Shown here: positions 15,955 through 25,533 of the stretch, one piece after another
Layout: each line of letters begins with the position of its first letter
How positions within the stretch are numbered: position 1 is the stretch's first letter
Assembly: GCF_023746615.1 (NCBI RefSeq)
Contig: NZ_CP082276.1
Location: 1,116,001 to 1,180,000, forward strand
Length of the DNA stretch: 64,000 nt
Direction: 5' to 3'
Source of the DNA: Grimontia kaedaensis
Lineage (GTDB): Bacteria > Pseudomonadota > Gammaproteobacteria > Enterobacterales > Vibrionaceae
Position numbers and translations under genes: made by a program
Notes under the pieces: model-generated
Database searches by the model: none
Told to the model about the DNA's origin: nothing
The model's input: the letters and a program-made list of their open reading frames with translations, nothing else

Positions 15955-16905
15955 TTACTGGATATTGAGATGAGCTTTCACAGCAGGGAGTGCATCTTTG
16001 CCGTCTTGTGTTTTTACGCCGTCCAACCAAGCAGTCAACACGTCAGGGTTGCCTTGCAGCCATTCCTTCGCAGCCACTTCCGGTTTCTCACCGTCGTTCA
16101 GAATGCCGTTCATGATTTCGTTTTCCATTGGCAGAGTGAACTTCAGGTTGGTCAATAGCTTGCCGATATTTGGACACTCGGAGGTATAGTTTTGACGTAC
16201 GTTGGTGTAAACATTCGCACCGCCGTAGTTAGGGCCAAAGTAATCATCACCACCGTCCAGGTATTCCAGTTCAAAGTTGCTGTTCATTGGGTGTGGTGCC
16301 CAGCCTAGGAACACGATCCACTGGTCACGGCGCACGGCACGTTTAACCTGAGAAAGCATACCCGCTTCGCTTGATTCAACCAGTTCGAACTCTTTCAGAC
16401 CGAACGCGTTGGTATCAATCATGTCCTGAATCAGACGGTTACCATCATTGCCCGGTTCGATACCGTAGATACGACCTTTAAAGTTGTCTTCAAACTTCGC
16501 GATATCAGCGAAGTTTTTCACGCCGCCTTCAAACGCATACTTTGGTACCGCGAGAGTGTACTTTGCGCCTTCTAGATTCATACCGATGGTTTCTACGGTG
16601 CCAGCCTCACGGTACTTCGCGATATCACCTTCCATGGTCGGCATCCAGTTACCGAGGAATACATCGATGTCGCCATTTGCCAGCGAGGTATAGGTAACAG
16701 GGACAGACAGCAGTTGGATGTCAGTATTGTATCCCATACCTTGCAGTACAAGCGTGGTCGCAGCCGTCGTGGCGGTAATATCCGTCCAGCCCACATCAGA
16801 GAAGCGGACTGTTTCGCATTGGTTTGCCATTGCAGGCATGGCAGTAAGACCTACCGCCAGTGTGATGCTCAAACCTGCCAGTCGCTTAGTCTGTTTATTA
16901 TCCAT
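15955..16905 (-). CDS. choX: choline-binding periplasmic protein
   Basis: 316-residue OpuAC-type substrate-binding protein. The signal peptide (residues 1-24, LSITLAVGLTAMPAMA-NQ) is followed by the ChoX-like segment VRFSDVGWTDITATTAATTLVLQGMGY and aromatic residues (NWMPTME, GWAPHPM) expected for the trimethylammonium cage. The frame runs up to 16944, but GAGGA about 8 nt before ATG 16905 and the signal peptide fix the start. It captures choline in the periplasm for ChoW/ChoV. It follows betA after a 122-nt gap that contains another hairpin. Confidence 0.92.
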   Translation of the reverse strand: MDNKQTKRLAGLSITLAVGLTAMPAMANQCETVRFSDVGWTDITATTAATTLVLQGMGYNTDIQLLSVPVTYTSLANGDIDVFLGNWMPTMEGDIAKYREAGTVETIGMNLEGAKYTLAVPKYAFEGGVKNFADIAKFEDNFKGRIYGIEPGNDGNRLIQDMIDTNAFGLKEFELVESSEAGMLSQVKRAVRRDQWIVFLGWAPHPMNSNFELEYLDGGDDYFGPNYGGANVYTNVRQNYTSECPNIGKLLTNLKFTLPMENEIMNGILNDGEKPEVAAKEWLQGNPDVLTAWLDGVKTQDGKDALPAVKAHLNIQ

Positions 16906-16935
16906 GGTTACTTCCTCTTCCTTTCTTTTTGGCTG

Positions 16936-16960
16936 AGGGCGCAACGACTTGCTGCGCCCT
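16936..16960 (-). repeat. intercistronic hairpin between betA and choX
   Basis: AGGGCGCA (16936-16943) and TGCGCCCT (16953-16960) form an 8-bp stem with a 9-nt loop upstream of the choX ribosome-binding site. There is no strong U-run in the direction of transcription, so processing or mRNA stability is likelier than termination. Confidence 0.65.
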
Positions 16961-17027
16961 TCCGTTTTTTTACTTGGGTATTGCTGATGTTGCTTGTCGC
17001 CCTCACCTCGCCTGCTGCATAGGTCCC

Positions 17028-18710
17028 TTACTGCAAAGGGTTTAGGCGTTGCTGGGTTTCCCAGTTTGGGTCAATCCACACCGACACATCCGCCGGCGCT
17101 TCCACGGGTTGCCCCAAAATCATGTCTGCAGCACGTTCAGCAACCATGATGGTTGGCCCATTCAGGTTGCCGTTCGGAATCGTTGGGAACACAGATGAAT
17201 CCACCACACGAAGATTGGCAATACCGCGAACACGAAGCTCGTTATCAAGCACGGCCATATTGTCGCTGTCTGCGCCCATTTTGCAGGTGCAGGATGGGTG
17301 ATAAGCGCTTTCCACATTGGCCTTCACCCAGGCATCAATTTCTTCGTCAGATTCAACCTTCACACCCGGTTGGATTTCACCATCGCGATAAGGCGACATC
17401 GCTTCTTGCGCCAGAATCTCGCGGGTTAAGCGGATGCAGTCGCGCCAGTCCTGTTTGTCCTGCTCGGTACTGATGTAGTTAAAGATGATTTCCGGTTTGT
17501 CATTGATGTCGGCACTTTTAATGTGCACATGACCACGGCTTTCCGGTTTGTTTGGCCCAACATGAACCTGGAATCCATGCCCTTCCACCGCAGACTTTCC
17601 GTCATAACGGATTGCTGCCGGCAAGAAGTGATATTGAATATTTGGCCATTTAATGCCCGCACGGCTTCGGATAAATGCGCAGGATTCAAAGTGATTGGTC
17701 GCTCCGAGACCGTCTTTGAACAAAATCCATCGAGTACCGATAAGGCCTTTACTGATAAGACCCAGCTTGCCATTCAGGGTGATTGGCTGTTTACAGAAAT
17801 ACTGAAAATAGACTTCCAAATGATCCTGAAGGTTTTCACCTACACCTGGCAGGTCATGCTTCACTTCCACACCTACATTTTCCAGCACGGATTTCGGGCC
17901 CACGCCAGATACCTGCAACAGTTGCGGAGAACCCACAGAGCCTGCAGCACTGATCACTTCTTTACGCGCTGTCACTTCGAACGACTGACCGCCTTTTTCA
18001 TAGGCAATACCTGTCGCAGCTTTATTTTCAATCAGGATTTGTTTGACCGTCACACCTTTAATCAGTGTCAGGTTGTCGCGCTTTAACGCGCGGCGAAGAT
18101 AGGCATTTGAAGTAGAGGCACGCACACCACCATCGACGGTCATGTGCATGGGTCCAAAGCCTTCCTGCTGATAACCGTTGTAATCTTCTGTGACCGGATA
18201 GCCAGCCTGCTCACCCGCATCGATAAACGCGCGATACAGCGGGTTAAGCGCCATATCGTTACCGTTACAGGTGCCAACAGGGCCGTTGCCCCCGCGGTAT
18301 TCGTCTTCACCACCAACCCAGGTTTCCGCGCGTTTGAAGTAAGGCAGACAATTTTGGTAGTTCCAGCCTGCCGCGCCGTTAGCTTCCCATTCATCGTAAT
18401 CACAAGCATGACCTCGAACGTAAACCATGCCATTAATCGATGAACTACCACCTAAAACCTTGCCGCGAGGACAATGTAGCTTCCTGCCATCCAACCCGTC
18501 TTCAGTTTCGGTTTCAAATTGCCATGCATACCTTTCCGTATTCATTGGGTGCGAAAGCGCAGTCGGCATTTGAATGAAAATGCTTCGGTCAGTGCCACCC
18601 GCTTCAAGGATCAGCACCTGATGTTCACCCGACGCGCTCAGGCGATCTGCCAGGACACAACCCGCAGATCCAGCACCAACGATGATGTAATCAAATTCTG
18701 TATTCGACAT
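17028..18710 (-). CDS. betA: choline dehydrogenase
   Basis: 560-residue FAD-dependent GMC oxidoreductase that oxidises choline to betaine aldehyde at the inner membrane. The N-terminal dinucleotide motif YIIVGAGSAGCVLADRL, the GMC signature PRGKVLGGSSSINGMVYVRG, and the C-terminal active-site region SAYHPSCTCKMG followed by NLRVVDSSVFPTIPNGNLNGPTIMVAERAAD are all present at expected positions. Start at ATG 18710 (MSNTEFDYIIVG), four codons inside the open frame. It sits 26 nt after betB and upstream of choX, so oxidation and uptake are co-transcribed. Confidence 0.95.
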   Translation of the reverse strand: MSNTEFDYIIVGAGSAGCVLADRLSASGEHQVLILEAGGTDRSIFIQMPTALSHPMNTERYAWQFETETEDGLDGRKLHCPRGKVLGGSSSINGMVYVRGHACDYDEWEANGAAGWNYQNCLPYFKRAETWVGGEDEYRGGNGPVGTCNGNDMALNPLYRAFIDAGEQAGYPVTEDYNGYQQEGFGPMHMTVDGGVRASTSNAYLRRALKRDNLTLIKGVTVKQILIENKAATGIAYEKGGQSFEVTARKEVISAAGSVGSPQLLQVSGVGPKSVLENVGVEVKHDLPGVGENLQDHLEVYFQYFCKQPITLNGKLGLISKGLIGTRWILFKDGLGATNHFESCAFIRSRAGIKWPNIQYHFLPAAIRYDGKSAVEGHGFQVHVGPNKPESRGHVHIKSADINDKPEIIFNYISTEQDKQDWRDCIRLTREILAQEAMSPYRDGEIQPGVKVESDEEIDAWVKANVESAYHPSCTCKMGADSDNMAVLDNELRVRGIANLRVVDSSVFPTIPNGNLNGPTIMVAERAADMILGQPVEAPADVSVWIDPNWETQQRLNPLQ

Positions 18711-18735
18711 TCCAGCCCCCATCAGTCCCGATCTC

Positions 18736-20196
18736 TTATGCGTAAGGACTGTCTACATCGCCCAATTCGACGTAAACACTCTTGGTTTGGGTGTAACTGC
18801 TTAGAGTCTGGATACCGTTCTCACGGCCAATTCCGGATTGCTTATAACCGCCGACAGGCATTTCCGCAGGAGATGCGCCCCAGTTATTAATCCAGCAAAT
18901 GCCCGCTTGAAGCTTGGCAATCACGCGATGTGCACGGGAGAAATTGGTCGTAAAGACGCCTGCTGCAAGGCCATAGGAGGTATCATTGGCGCGGGCAATC
19001 ACTTCCTGCTCATCGCTAAATCGCAGCACAGACATCACAGGACCGAAAATTTCATTCTGAACATGTGGCATGTCATCCGTACAGTTCGCAAACACGGTAG
19101 GTGCAACGAAGTTTCCTTTCGCCAATTCACCTTCTGTCACTTGGTAGCCACCACATAACAGGGTTGCGCCGCTTGCCTTACCTTTGTCAATAAAGCCGAG
19201 CACTTTGGATAGATGTTCTTTGGAAATCAACGCACCGATTTGCGTTTCAGGGTCGGTAGGGTCACCTACCACCAGCTTTTCAGTGCGGGCTTTTAGTTGG
19301 GCAAGAAACTGGTCATAAACATCATCATGAACAAAAACACGGGTACCGTGCGTACAGACTTCACCTTGGGTGTAGAAGTTGGCAATCATCGCGCCTGAAA
19401 CCGCGTTATCGAGGTCTGCATCGTTAAAAACAATCAATGGCGATTTACCGCCAAGTTCCATGGTGACTGGCTTTAGCGTACCTGCTGCATCTGCCATCAC
19501 TTTTTTGCCCGTGCCGCACTCTCCGGTGAAAGACACTTTCACGATGTTGTCATGGCGCGATAGCATTTGACCCACACGGTAGTCGCCTTGAACAACGTTG
19601 AATACGCCATCTGGCATACCTGCTTCGGTAAAGATTTCTGCCAGTTTCAGTGCCGTTAGCGGTGTTTCTTCCGAAGGTTTAAACACCATAGTATTACCTG
19701 CAGCAAGTGCTGGGCCTGCTTTCCACATCGCGATTTGAATCGGATAGTTCCAGGCACCGATGCCTGCACAAACACCCAGGGGTTCTTTTCGCGTGTAGAA
19801 GAATTGCTTTTCACTCAGGCTTTGCTGCTCCCCCTGAATAGCTACAGCAAGACCCGCGTAGTATTCGATAACATCCGCGCCAGTGACGACATCCACATAC
19901 TGGGCCTCTTGCATTGGCTTACCGGTATCCAACACTTCCAGCGCTGCCAGCTCATCATTGCGCTCACGCAGTATCGCGACGGCTTTATTTAGAATGCCAC
20001 GACGCTCTGCCGCACTCATTGAAGACCAAACCTTGAAGCCTTCCCAAGCAGAGGTCACTGCAATGTCGACATCCGTCTGACTTGCTTGTTGGACCTCAGC
20101 AAGCGCTGCACCGGTAGCAGGGTTTAATGTGGTAAATGTTTCACCGGAAGTCGCGCTAACATACTTTCCGTGAATGTATAACTGTTTAATATCCAT
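18736..20196 (-). CDS. betB: betaine-aldehyde dehydrogenase
   Basis: 486-residue NAD(P)-dependent aldehyde dehydrogenase completing glycine betaine synthesis. Catalytic Glu in VTMELGGKSPLIVF (about residue 250) and the nucleophilic Cys in FYTQGEVCTHGTRVFVH (about 284) are intact, with the substrate-binding MWKAGPALAAGNTMVFKPSE segment. Its ATG directly abuts the betI stop codon (20196/20197), showing translational coupling. Second gene of the bet-cho operon. Confidence 0.95.
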   Translation of the reverse strand: MDIKQLYIHGKYVSATSGETFTTLNPATGAALAEVQQASQTDVDIAVTSAWEGFKVWSSMSAAERRGILNKAVAILRERNDELAALEVLDTGKPMQEAQYVDVVTGADVIEYYAGLAVAIQGEQQSLSEKQFFYTRKEPLGVCAGIGAWNYPIQIAMWKAGPALAAGNTMVFKPSEETPLTALKLAEIFTEAGMPDGVFNVVQGDYRVGQMLSRHDNIVKVSFTGECGTGKKVMADAAGTLKPVTMELGGKSPLIVFNDADLDNAVSGAMIANFYTQGEVCTHGTRVFVHDDVYDQFLAQLKARTEKLVVGDPTDPETQIGALISKEHLSKVLGFIDKGKASGATLLCGGYQVTEGELAKGNFVAPTVFANCTDDMPHVQNEIFGPVMSVLRFSDEQEVIARANDTSYGLAAGVFTTNFSRAHRVIAKLQAGICWINNWGASPAEMPVGGYKQSGIGRENGIQTLSSYTQTKSVYVELGDVDSPYA

Positions 20197-20808
20197 TTAA
20201 TTTTTGCCTTTTGTTATGGATTCAAATTCTTTTAGCTGAAGCTTGAGATAGTCTTCGACTGTCGCGACAGCAGCATGTGGATCAATGCCCTCGGGAGCCA
20301 GTGCTCCACGAAGCCAAATCCCATCGATCATCGCCGCAATACCTTGGGCAACGAACTTGGCACGCTCTTTCGGCATCAGCTTTTTCAATTCAATGCGAAG
20401 GTGTGATAACAGGCGTCTTTCGTTAACGCGCTGCAATCTGAACAGCGCTGGTTGGTGCATGGCATGAGACCAAAACGCCAGCCAGGTTTTTGTGACTTTG
20501 CTATTGACCTGATTCGGGTCGAAGTTACCTTCAACGATTGCCAGAATCCGGCCGTATGCATCGTCAGGGGAAGTGATGTTCAATCGGATTTGCACACCAT
20601 TGGAGAGCTCGCGAAGTACCGATCGCATGGTTTCTTCCAGAAGACCGTCCTTCCCTCCAAAGTAGTGATTAATAATGCCTGCTGAAACGCCCGCTTTGCG
20701 GCTGATCAGTGAAACACTTGCACCTGCCAGACCAACTTCATCGATCACTGCCATGGTTGCAGCGACTAGCTGCGGACGGCGAATCGCTGGCATCCCTACT
20801 TTTGGCAT
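20197..20808 (-). CDS. betI: choline-responsive TetR-family repressor BetI
   Basis: 203-residue TetR-type repressor: N-terminal helix-turn-helix (residues about 10-55, AGASVSLISRKAGVSAGIINHYFGGKDGLLEETMR) matching BetI, then a helical choline-sensing domain with the typical TWLAFWSHAMHQPALFRLQRVNERRLLSHLR segment. GGAGG lies 5 nt before the ATG. First gene of the operon it controls; the palindrome at 20874-20887 is its likely operator. Choline relieves repression in characterised members. Confidence 0.94.
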   Translation of the reverse strand: MPKVGMPAIRRPQLVAATMAVIDEVGLAGASVSLISRKAGVSAGIINHYFGGKDGLLEETMRSVLRELSNGVQIRLNITSPDDAYGRILAIVEGNFDPNQVNSKVTKTWLAFWSHAMHQPALFRLQRVNERRLLSHLRIELKKLMPKERAKFVAQGIAAMIDGIWLRGALAPEGIDPHAAVATVEDYLKLQLKEFESITKGKN

Positions 20809-20873
20809 TTATTCCTCCGGGCATGTTCAAACCTTCCACACATCGGCTAAAAATGTAGCGGAAGCTTTTCTTG

Positions 20874-20887
20874 ATTGAACGTTCAAT
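20874..20887. promoter_or_regulatory. BetI operator palindrome
   Basis: Perfect 14-bp palindrome ATTGAACGTTCAAT located 66 nt upstream of betI, matching the form of BetI sites in other Vibrionaceae and enterobacteria. A second half-like ACGTTCAAAT occurs near 20935-20944. Confidence 0.8.
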
Positions 20888-21125
20888 TAAAATAAGAGTT
20901 ACAAATAAACCATTTGTTGTCAAAACAATACTTCACGTTCAAATACGGAAGATAAACCAACATAAGGAATTTAATGACTATATTTCATGTGGTTATAAAG
21001 AGATAATAACAAACAACGGAAGCGCTCAATCGCTCAATATTTAGCACACTAAACATTTTTGGCAGTAGCACAGCCTGAAATAGTGCTCTCATGGCGAAAG
21101 CGTTGTCCCGAAGTGATTCGTGCAT

Positions 21126-21262
21126 AGTTACTATTCCGTGAGCCGTTTGGTGATTTTGACCGTGATGAACACATAAACAATGAGTGAAACCAAAATCATC
21201 AAAAATGCCATACCAAAGGACAGAGACTGATATTCAAAAGTAGAAGGCAGCAACAGATTCAG
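21126..21262 (-). pseudogene. remnant of a membrane-protein 3' end
   Basis: On the minus strand, codons before a TAG at 21127-21129 read as a hydrophobic helix (SFGMAFLMILVSLIVYVFITV) ending KITKRLTE, which looks like a genuine membrane-protein C-terminus. Upstream, the same frame meets a TGA, beyond which coding-like text (RVNSVFFGTFRAL) resumes. There is no start codon with a ribosome site. I read it as a decayed gene end in a 620-nt gap; the parent family is not recognised. The rest of 20888-21427 is AT-rich with no gene. Confidence 0.4.
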
Positions 21263-21376
21263 TCATAACGCTCTGAAAGTTCCGAAGAAGACTGAGTTAA
21301 CCCTAGCGCGCCGCGTTCTTAGAGCAGGAAAAGAGAGATTGATTCCTTGGATGCAGATTATGAAAATGTGGTCAAT

Positions 21377-21397
21377 AAAGGGGCGAGAGCCCCTTTT
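21377..21397 (-). terminator. terminator of the SnoaL-like gene
   Basis: AAAGGGGC (21377-21384), loop GAGA, GCCCCTTT (21389-21396). On the minus strand it is followed by ATTGACC, about 30 nt after the stop; the U-run is short. Confidence 0.6.
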
Positions 21398-21427
21398 AGA
21401 ATCACTCTTAAAGCGTGTGATTAATAT

Positions 21428-21835
21428 TTAGTTTCCCCAGAAAGTATCTTCCGCAACCTGGTCTGCCGAATAAAGCCAAGCTTCAACAATCTTTCCATTG
21501 ACGATTGTAATCAGATCAACACCTACCATACGCATTGATAGCCCCTCGCGTTCTGCAGAAAACTCTACAATCACAGCAACCTTGTCTTCATTGCCACCCA
21601 CTACGTTAAAGGTTTCGATTTTGAAGGAGCCCACAGACATCTCCATCATCCCACCGATCATGCCAAAGACGGCTTGTGCGCCCTCGTGTTTTCCTGAAAA
21701 TCGATTGTTACCCGGCTGATACCAAACCACATTTGGCGCCACCAGCGCACCCAGTGTTTCCAGATCACCGGTTTGTACTGCCTGAAAATAGGTTCTGGCC
21801 ACTTCCATATTCTTACTTACATTATCTACGCTCAT
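21428..21835 (-). CDS. SnoaL-like/NTF2-fold protein
   Basis: 135-residue alpha+beta cone-fold protein of the SnoaL/NTF2-like class (ARTYFQAVQTGDLETLGALVAPNVVWYQPG; VEFSAEREGLSMRMVGVDLITIVNGKIVEAWLY). Such proteins bind small hydrophobic ligands or act as isomerases, hydrolases or cyclases; no catalytic set stands out. GAGGA 7 nt before ATG 21835 sets the start, ten codons inside the frame. It is divergent from a LysR gene, which likely controls it. Confidence 0.8.
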   Translation of the reverse strand: MSVDNVSKNMEVARTYFQAVQTGDLETLGALVAPNVVWYQPGNNRFSGKHEGAQAVFGMIGGMMEMSVGSFKIETFNVVGGNEDKVAVIVEFSAEREGLSMRMVGVDLITIVNGKIVEAWLYSADQVAEDTFWGN

Positions 21836-21962
21836 TTCAATGTCCTCTTTGATTAATATTCGCAACTTTTAGGGTCTGTTGTTTACGAATTAAATCTTAT
21901 GAGGCAATTCAATGGCGAAAAACCGTATAAAATGAACATACTGTTTACTATTTGGATTCAAT

Positions 21963-22865
21963 GTGAACTTAACGCATCTAGAAACATTCAAGACGGTGGC
22001 TCAATTAAGTAGCTTTTCAAAAGCAGCAGATTCAATGGGCGTATCGAAAGGACTTGTCTCAAGGCACATTCGTGCTTTGGAGAGTGAACTGTCATGCAGG
22101 CTGTTCTTCAGGACAACACGTTCCGTCGTACTTACAGAACCCGGAAAAGAACTCTTCAGCGCCGCACAGCAAATCGACACGATCTCCCAGAAAGCGGCGC
22201 AAAGTATCAACATGTTGACTCAAGACGGCTATGGCTACATCCGTTTTACTGCACCGGATGCGCTAGGTCCTCTTATTGCCAAATCAGCCCTTCCCGCCTT
22301 TGCCAAAGAGAATCCCAACATACACTTAGAACTGGATTTCACTACGGACATCAAAGATGTGGAATTTGGTGAGTCTGACGTGGCGCTGAGATCTCAAAAA
22401 GCCCTACCTGACAACCTAGTTGCGAAAGATATTGGCGCTTTGAAAGACGTGCTGGTTTGCTCACCTTCGTTGGTTAATCGTCACCCAATAAATACTTTGA
22501 GTGATCTTCTCAACGTACCTTGCCTGAAAAGCTCATTTGATTCATCTTGGAATGATTGGTCATTGCATTCTGAAGACGGGCAAAGGGTTCAACTCGCTGC
22601 TCATGGGCAATACTCCAGTTCAAGTTATGAGGGGCTCATATCACTGGCAATGGGAGGCTTGGGAATCGCCTGTATTCCTCTGGCCTTGGTTGAGAAATCA
22701 CTGGCAGATGGCAGTCTCGTTCGTATCTTACCGAATTGGTCTGCCAGTCAGCATCATTTGCATCTCGTCTATACACATCAGCGTTTCTATCCGAAGAAGC
22801 TCAGGGAGTTTATTGATGCCGTGATGGAGTGGCGTAAAAACAAACATCACTGGTTTACTGACTGA
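21963..22865 (+). CDS. LysR-family regulator
   Basis: 300-residue LysR-type regulator: winged helix (residues 3-60, LETFKTVAQLSSFSKAADSMGVSKGLVSRHIRALE) and ligand-binding domain of the CrgA-like type (GYIRFTAPDALGPLIAKSALPAFAKENPNIHLEL). The only workable start is GTG at 21963, since the overlapping ATG at 21961 is out of frame and followed at once by TGA. It is divergent from the SnoaL-like gene, 127 nt apart, and probably regulates it. The inducer is unknown. Confidence 0.88.
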   Translation: MNLTHLETFKTVAQLSSFSKAADSMGVSKGLVSRHIRALESELSCRLFFRTTRSVVLTEPGKELFSAAQQIDTISQKAAQSINMLTQDGYGYIRFTAPDALGPLIAKSALPAFAKENPNIHLELDFTTDIKDVEFGESDVALRSQKALPDNLVAKDIGALKDVLVCSPSLVNRHPINTLSDLLNVPCLKSSFDSSWNDWSLHSEDGQRVQLAAHGQYSSSSYEGLISLAMGGLGIACIPLALVEKSLADGSLVRILPNWSASQHHLHLVYTHQRFYPKKLREFIDAVMEWRKNKHHWFTD

Positions 22866-22884
22866 CTGTACTAATTGCGAGGTC

Positions 22885-22910
22885 AAAAAAGGCACTGATT
22901 ACTCAGTGCC
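22885..22910 (-). terminator. terminator of the RTX gene
   Basis: GGCACTGA (22891-22898), loop TTAC, TCAGTGCC (22903-22910). On the minus strand the stem is followed by TTTTTT (22890-22885), 32 nt after the RTX stop codon. Confidence 0.88.
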
Positions 22911-22942
22911 AATGAGGAGGTATAACTTACTAACTACTATGC

Positions 22943-25039
22943 TTATACGAAGTCGAAAATGTCCGAACCAAATTGATCAATTGAAAAGTTGTGCAGGACA
23001 ATAGCTGAATTCGAATTATCAAAATGAATCGCAGTCGTTGTTGCATCGTGAGCCCAATACGTAATATCTGACATTCCCGTAGAGTAAGAGCCATGAATCT
23101 CTATGACATCAACACCCTTTTGGAAGTCAAAAATATTGTCGCTTCCACCATTTGCTGATGTGTCAAAGTAAAAAATGTCACTCCCTTCACCACCCCACAA
23201 ATAGTCGTTACCTTGTCCGCCAACAATGAGGTCATCGCCCTCTTCACCGCGAATGACGTCATAATCACCACCACCATGAAGTTCATCGTTACCAGTGCCA
23301 CCAAAGAGACGGTCTTGACCCCACTCACCACGAATAAGATCATTCCCGCCATCGCCTTTCAGGGTGTCATTACCCCAACGACCAATCATGCGATCATCAC
23401 CATCACCACCAAACGCTCTGTCGTTGCCTTCACCAGCGTTAATGACATCATTCCCGGCGCCAGCGTAGATAACATCATTTCCATCTTCACCGTGAAGCCT
23501 ATCCGCACCACCCTCACCAAACAGGTGATCATCGCCAAGCTCACCGATGATGAAGTCATCACCTGAACCGCCTTCGATAGTATCTTTATCTGCACCACCT
23601 TTTAGCAGATCATCTCCGGCGCCACCATCAATGAAGTCATCACCGGCACCACCGTAGATAACATCATTGCCTTGATCACCTGAAATCAGATCGTCACCGG
23701 TATCACCGAAAAGCTCATCTTCACCAGTACCACCCGAGACAACGTCATCATTTGCACCAGCATACACAGTGTCATTTCCGTTACCGCCAGAAAGATTATC
23801 TACGCCTTCGCGACCAAGAATAGTGTCATCACCCTCGCCACCCGCAACGGTATCGTTGTCTGCACCGCCATCCAGGTAATCATCGCCTGAACCACCGTCG
23901 ATGAAATCGTCTCCAGCTTCGCCATAGATAGAATCATTGCCATCTGTCATCGTCACTGTTGGTGTCACTGGATTTACATCAACATAGAGCTCGTAACTTA
24001 GCCCTCCAGCATTTCCTGAAGACAGAACTTCAATAGTGGTGAATGGGATAGCAATATCGACAGTGGTGTAATCCGTGACGTCAACTTGAGTTGACTGTAA
24101 ATGACCATCAGAGTTAATAAAGTCGTCGTTGTCGCCACTACGGTTATTGATAGTAACGATGCCCGCTTCGATACCTTCTGCCAGACTAATTTCCACGCCA
24201 TCAAGCTTAAACCAGACTTGCTCTTGATAAGTCATATAGCCCACGATGATTCTTACGCCGGCAACTTCTTCAGAGAGCACATGCGTATGGCTGTCGGTCC
24301 AAGTGCCCGGGTTTGTGCCCATGTAGTAGCCCTCAAAAACGCCGGTGACCGTTTGATAGTGGTGTCCATTGATACCATTTAAGCCAGCGTTGTCTGACGA
24401 AGACATAGAGATGACGTCGCCGGAAGTGTTGGTGAAAGTACTTGAAGAACCAACAGCGGATTTCTGAAAATCAGGCGCAATCTCTGGGATATCTGGATTT
24501 ACCAAGCCGTTAGAGTCGCCATCTTCACTGCCACCGAATAGGCGGTCATTTCCATCACCACCCCAAATCACATCGTTGTCTTCGTTACCTTCGAGAAGGT
24601 CATTACCTTCATCACCAAACAGTATATCGTTACCCTTGCCGCCGGTGACATAATCATCACCTTCATTACCAGACGCTTTGTCATCACCTTCGCCACCGAA
24701 AACTTGGTCCTTTCCTTTACCACCGAAAAGTGAATCGTTCCCTTCGCCACCGTAGAGGGTATCTTCACCATCGAAACCTTCTACACGGTCATCTCCAGAG
24801 TCACCATAAAGTTGGTCATTCGCCAAACCACCTCGAACCCAATCATTACCAGCGTCGCCATGAACTTCATCTGTTCCAGCTCCACCAATCACAGTGTCAT
24901 TGCCATCACCGCCATAAATAAAATCGACATCACCGTCCCCTTGGATGAAGTCGTCTCCACCGCGGCCATATATAAAGTCTGCGTCGTTTGTTCCACGTAG
25001 AATATCGTTGTCTTCTGTACCTTCGATAATGTTTGCCAT
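22943..25039 (-). CDS. RTX calcium-binding repeat protein, probably type I secreted
   Basis: 698-residue protein with no N-terminal signal. Two long arrays of nonapeptide RTX repeats (GGxGxDxUx; roughly residues 8-170 and 365-610) flank a non-repeat central domain of about 190 residues (NPDIPEIAPDF to VDVNPVTPTVT) that looks beta-rich. The C-terminal about 90 residues (GSDIFYFDTSANGGSDNIFDFQKGVDVIEI and the final FGSDIFDFV) resemble the serralysin-type C-terminal secretion region. It probably folds on Ca2+ after export by a TolC-dependent type I system. No dedicated HlyB/HlyD pair is adjacent. No protease, lipase or adhesin catalytic motif was recognised in the central domain. AAGGGAG precedes the ATG. 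Confidence 0.88.
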   Translation of the reverse strand: MANIIEGTEDNDILRGTNDADFIYGRGGDDFIQGDGDVDFIYGGDGNDTVIGGAGTDEVHGDAGNDWVRGGLANDQLYGDSGDDRVEGFDGEDTLYGGEGNDSLFGGKGKDQVFGGEGDDKASGNEGDDYVTGGKGNDILFGDEGNDLLEGNEDNDVIWGGDGNDRLFGGSEDGDSNGLVNPDIPEIAPDFQKSAVGSSSTFTNTSGDVISMSSSDNAGLNGINGHHYQTVTGVFEGYYMGTNPGTWTDSHTHVLSEEVAGVRIIVGYMTYQEQVWFKLDGVEISLAEGIEAGIVTINNRSGDNDDFINSDGHLQSTQVDVTDYTTVDIAIPFTTIEVLSSGNAGGLSYELYVDVNPVTPTVTMTDGNDSIYGEAGDDFIDGGSGDDYLDGGADNDTVAGGEGDDTILGREGVDNLSGGNGNDTVYAGANDDVVSGGTGEDELFGDTGDDLISGDQGNDVIYGGAGDDFIDGGAGDDLLKGGADKDTIEGGSGDDFIIGELGDDHLFGEGGADRLHGEDGNDVIYAGAGNDVINAGEGNDRAFGGDGDDRMIGRWGNDTLKGDGGNDLIRGEWGQDRLFGGTGNDELHGGGDYDVIRGEEGDDLIVGGQGNDYLWGGEGSDIFYFDTSANGGSDNIFDFQKGVDVIEIHGSYSTGMSDITYWAHDATTTAIHFDNSNSAIVLHNFSIDQFGSDIFDFV

Positions 25040-25533
25040 GTTGCTCCCTTATGCTCAGTGACTTGATTTGAGAGCATTCTCGGGGAGTACCTATTTAAGT
25101 TAAAGGCAACAATGAATCACAATTGAGACATTTATAGTAAGGAACTATTTTCAGCTTAGTGATAATTAAAAAAGTACTAGTAAGATGAATTACCAGAGAA
25201 AAATATTAATCAATTAATTACATACACTTAAATGATCATGTATTTTTCGACAGACTCAATAAGATATATTAACAATACACTTTTTATTAAAAACGCATGA
25301 TATTAGAGTATTAACACTATAACCTTGCGATGATTAGTATTTAACGTAGAAAAGACATTAAATGACTATATTTTTTTACTTCTTGTCGACGTGAGATATA
25401 TCAAGATTCCGGTAGCTGATTAATTTGAAAGAGCTGCGATACCGCTGTGTTGGTTGTATCACTTTCAGTCAATCTTTCAATGACAGCCTGCTCTATGCTC
25501 TATCCAAATCAATTTGATAAAGGTTTCCCTGTA
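25040..25533. other. AT-rich intergenic region between the RTX and clcA genes
   Basis: About 490 nt of very AT-rich DNA carrying the divergent promoters of the RTX gene and clcA. Open frames in it are short and lack ribosome sites. I see no RNA gene or strong dyad. Confidence 0.6.

Noticed and set aside
22943..25039. Regularly spaced near-identical short DNA repeats resembling a repeat array
   Set aside because: They are codons of RTX nonapeptides on the minus strand; the spacing is 27 nt with no spacers, so not CRISPR. Open frames on the opposite strand are shadows of the repeats.
20971..25371. Short shared string AATGACTATATTT at about 20971 and 25358
   Set aside because: Thirteen AT-rich nucleotides shared between two AT-rich gaps is not enough to claim a repeat or site.
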